A stretch of DNA of 6,462 nt from assembly GCA_008080615.1 (NCBI GenBank), contig VIKJ01000099.1:1-6462 (forward strand), given 5' to 3'. Numbering within the stretch: the first letter of the stretch is position 1; each line of letters starts with the position of its first letter. This document shows positions 5,446 through 6,462 of this stretch, piece by piece. The stretch is from Chitinophagaceae bacterium (GTDB taxonomy: Bacteria > Bacteroidota > Bacteroidia > Chitinophagales > Chitinophagaceae). Below the pieces are notes generated by a model. The model was given only the letters and a program-made list of their open reading frames with translations, was not told where the DNA came from and did not search any database. A program made the translations under genes and the position numbers.

Positions 5446-6462
5446 ATGCAAGTAGATGCCGCAGTAGCTTTTATTGTTGAAAAATTAAAAGAAGGGTTGC
5501 CCAAATACTTGGTTTATCATAATGTAGAACATACCAACCAAGTATTAAAACATGCAATAGAACTTGCGTTGGATGAAGGAGTTTCAGGGGTAGATTTAGA
5601 CTTACTTACTACCGCTGCAGCTTATCATGATGCTGGTTTTTTAGAGAAATATGATGGTCATGAGATGGTTTCTTGTACCTATGCCAAACAGTTCCTTCCT
5701 AATTTTGGCTATTCAGAAGACCAGATTAGCCAGATTTGCGAAATAATCATGGCAACTAAAATTCCGCAAACCCCCACTAATCTTTTAGCACAAATTTTAT
5801 GTGATGCAGACTTGTACTATATAGGTACTGATGATTATGGAAAAGTAACCGATCATTTGTACGCTGAATTTTTAAAAGAAGGGTTGGCAAAAGATAAAAT
5901 GGATTGGCAGCGCCAGCAAATTGCGTTTGTTTCCTCTCATAAATATTTCACTTCATCCGCAAACAAAAAATTGTCTGATAAACAACATAAAAATAGAATT
6001 GTATTGGAAGCAAAAACAGAAAGCCCGCACACTATCAAGCACCATGAATCTGATTTTATGGATATTCTATTGATATTGGCAGGAGTAGTAATAACAGCAT
6101 TTGCCTTGAAAGGGTTTTTAGTACCCAATCAGTTCTTTGATGGGGGAATGACGGGAATTTCTTTGTTGATACATGAAATATATCATTTCAATTTAGCTTA
6201 TGTAATTGTATTGGTAAATATCCCCTTTATTATAATGTCTGCATTTGCAGTAAATAGAGGATTTGCCATTAAAACCTTTTTTTGTATCGCGCTCTTGGGT
6301 ATTTGTTTGCTTTATCCTAATTTTCCAATGATCACTTCTGATAAATTATTGGTATCTATTTTTGGAGGATTCTTTTTGGGATTAGGCATTGGCCTTACAA
6401 TGAGAGCAGGTTGTGCAGTGGATGGGATTGAGGTTTTGGCACTGTATACTTTGCGTAGATCT
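5446..6462 (+). CDS. HD-domain phosphohydrolase fused to YitT-family membrane protein, 3' end missing
   Basis: The frame is open for 339 codons from ATG 5446 to the window edge with no stop. An in-frame TAA at 5428-5430 rules out an upstream ATG. Residues 1 to about 165 form an HD-superfamily domain: YHNVEHT (H29), AAAYHDAGF (H61, D62), GHE (H72) and LCDADLYYIG (D120, D122), the usual metal-binding set of small HD hydrolases. Their substrates are unknown here, although many act on nucleotides or phosphate esters. A charged Lys/His-rich linker (166-204) leads to a YitT-like (DUF161) membrane domain. Helices are visible at about 206-225, 248-266, 272-289 and 302-319. Conserved family pieces are FLVPNQFFDGGMTGISLL, LGLGIGLTMRAGCAVDGIEVLAL and the asparagine-proline NIPF. 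YitT proteins are inner-membrane proteins of uncertain function, normally ending in a DUF2179 domain, which would lie beyond the window. An internal ATG at 6058 could start a separate YitT protein, but no stop separates the domains. Confidence 0.85.
   Translation, partial: MQVDAAVAFIVEKLKEGLPKYLVYHNVEHTNQVLKHAIELALDEGVSGVDLDLLTTAAAYHDAGFLEKYDGHEMVSCTYAKQFLPNFGYSEDQISQICEIIMATKIPQTPTNLLAQILCDADLYYIGTDDYGKVTDHLYAEFLKEGLAKDKMDWQRQQIAFVSSHKYFTSSANKKLSDKQHKNRIVLEAKTESPHTIKHHESDFMDILLILAGVVITAFALKGFLVPNQFFDGGMTGISLLIHEIYHFNLAYVIVLVNIPFIIMSAFAVNRGFAIKTFFCIALLGICLLYPNFPMITSDKLLVSIFGGFFLGLGIGLTMRAGCAVDGIEVLALYTLRRS

Noticed and set aside
5937..6128. 63-codon minus-strand frame within the HD-YitT gene
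   Set aside because: It is antisense to a well-supported domain linker and first membrane helix; its hydrophobicity only mirrors the sense strand.

Overview
The window is A+T-rich bacterial chromosome, almost certainly from the Bacteroidota, and by inference a Chitinophagaceae-like member. Three things point there: the protein flavour (type B L31, bacillithiol deacetylase, AguA/AguB agmatine route), start codons preceded by A/T-rich stretches rather than Shine-Dalgarno sites, and upstream boxes resembling the Bacteroidota promoter TTTG-N19-21-TAnnTTTG. It looks like ordinary core genome. I see no mobile element, CRISPR array, tRNA or rRNA.

Layout. A plus-strand block runs from 1 to 3304: the 3' end of a YajQ-family gene, then rpmE2 (L31 type B) with its own promoter-like element and a leader hairpin, then a clear intrinsic terminator. 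A new promoter-like box follows, then one continuous reading frame (645-2219) that encodes a bacillithiol-biosynthesis deacetylase (BshB1) and N-carbamoylputrescine amidase (AguB) with no stop codon between them. aguA (agmatine deiminase) closes the block. A minus-strand block converges on it: accD, then smpB (TTG start overlapping the accD stop), then a small exported Rieske [2Fe-2S] protein whose stop codon directly abuts the aguA stop. Divergent from accD, a plus-strand gene starts at 5446 and runs off the window. It fuses an HD-type phosphohydrolase domain to a YitT-family membrane domain.

How the genes work together. AguA and AguB are consecutive enzymes turning agmatine into putrescine (agmatine to N-carbamoylputrescine to putrescine). 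BshB1 belongs to a separate pathway, the low-molecular-weight thiol bacillithiol, so its linkage to AguB is either an operon or a true fusion. accD (fatty-acid synthesis) and smpB (ribosome rescue) appear translationally coupled.

The points most worth a second look are the two multidomain reading frames. In BshB1-AguB the continuity depends on an exact run of seven A residues at the junction: losing or gaining one A would separate the genes. In HD-YitT no such fragile site is evident. Also notable are the compact hairpin in the rpmE2 leader, the TTG start of smpB and an acidic N-terminal extension on AccD.
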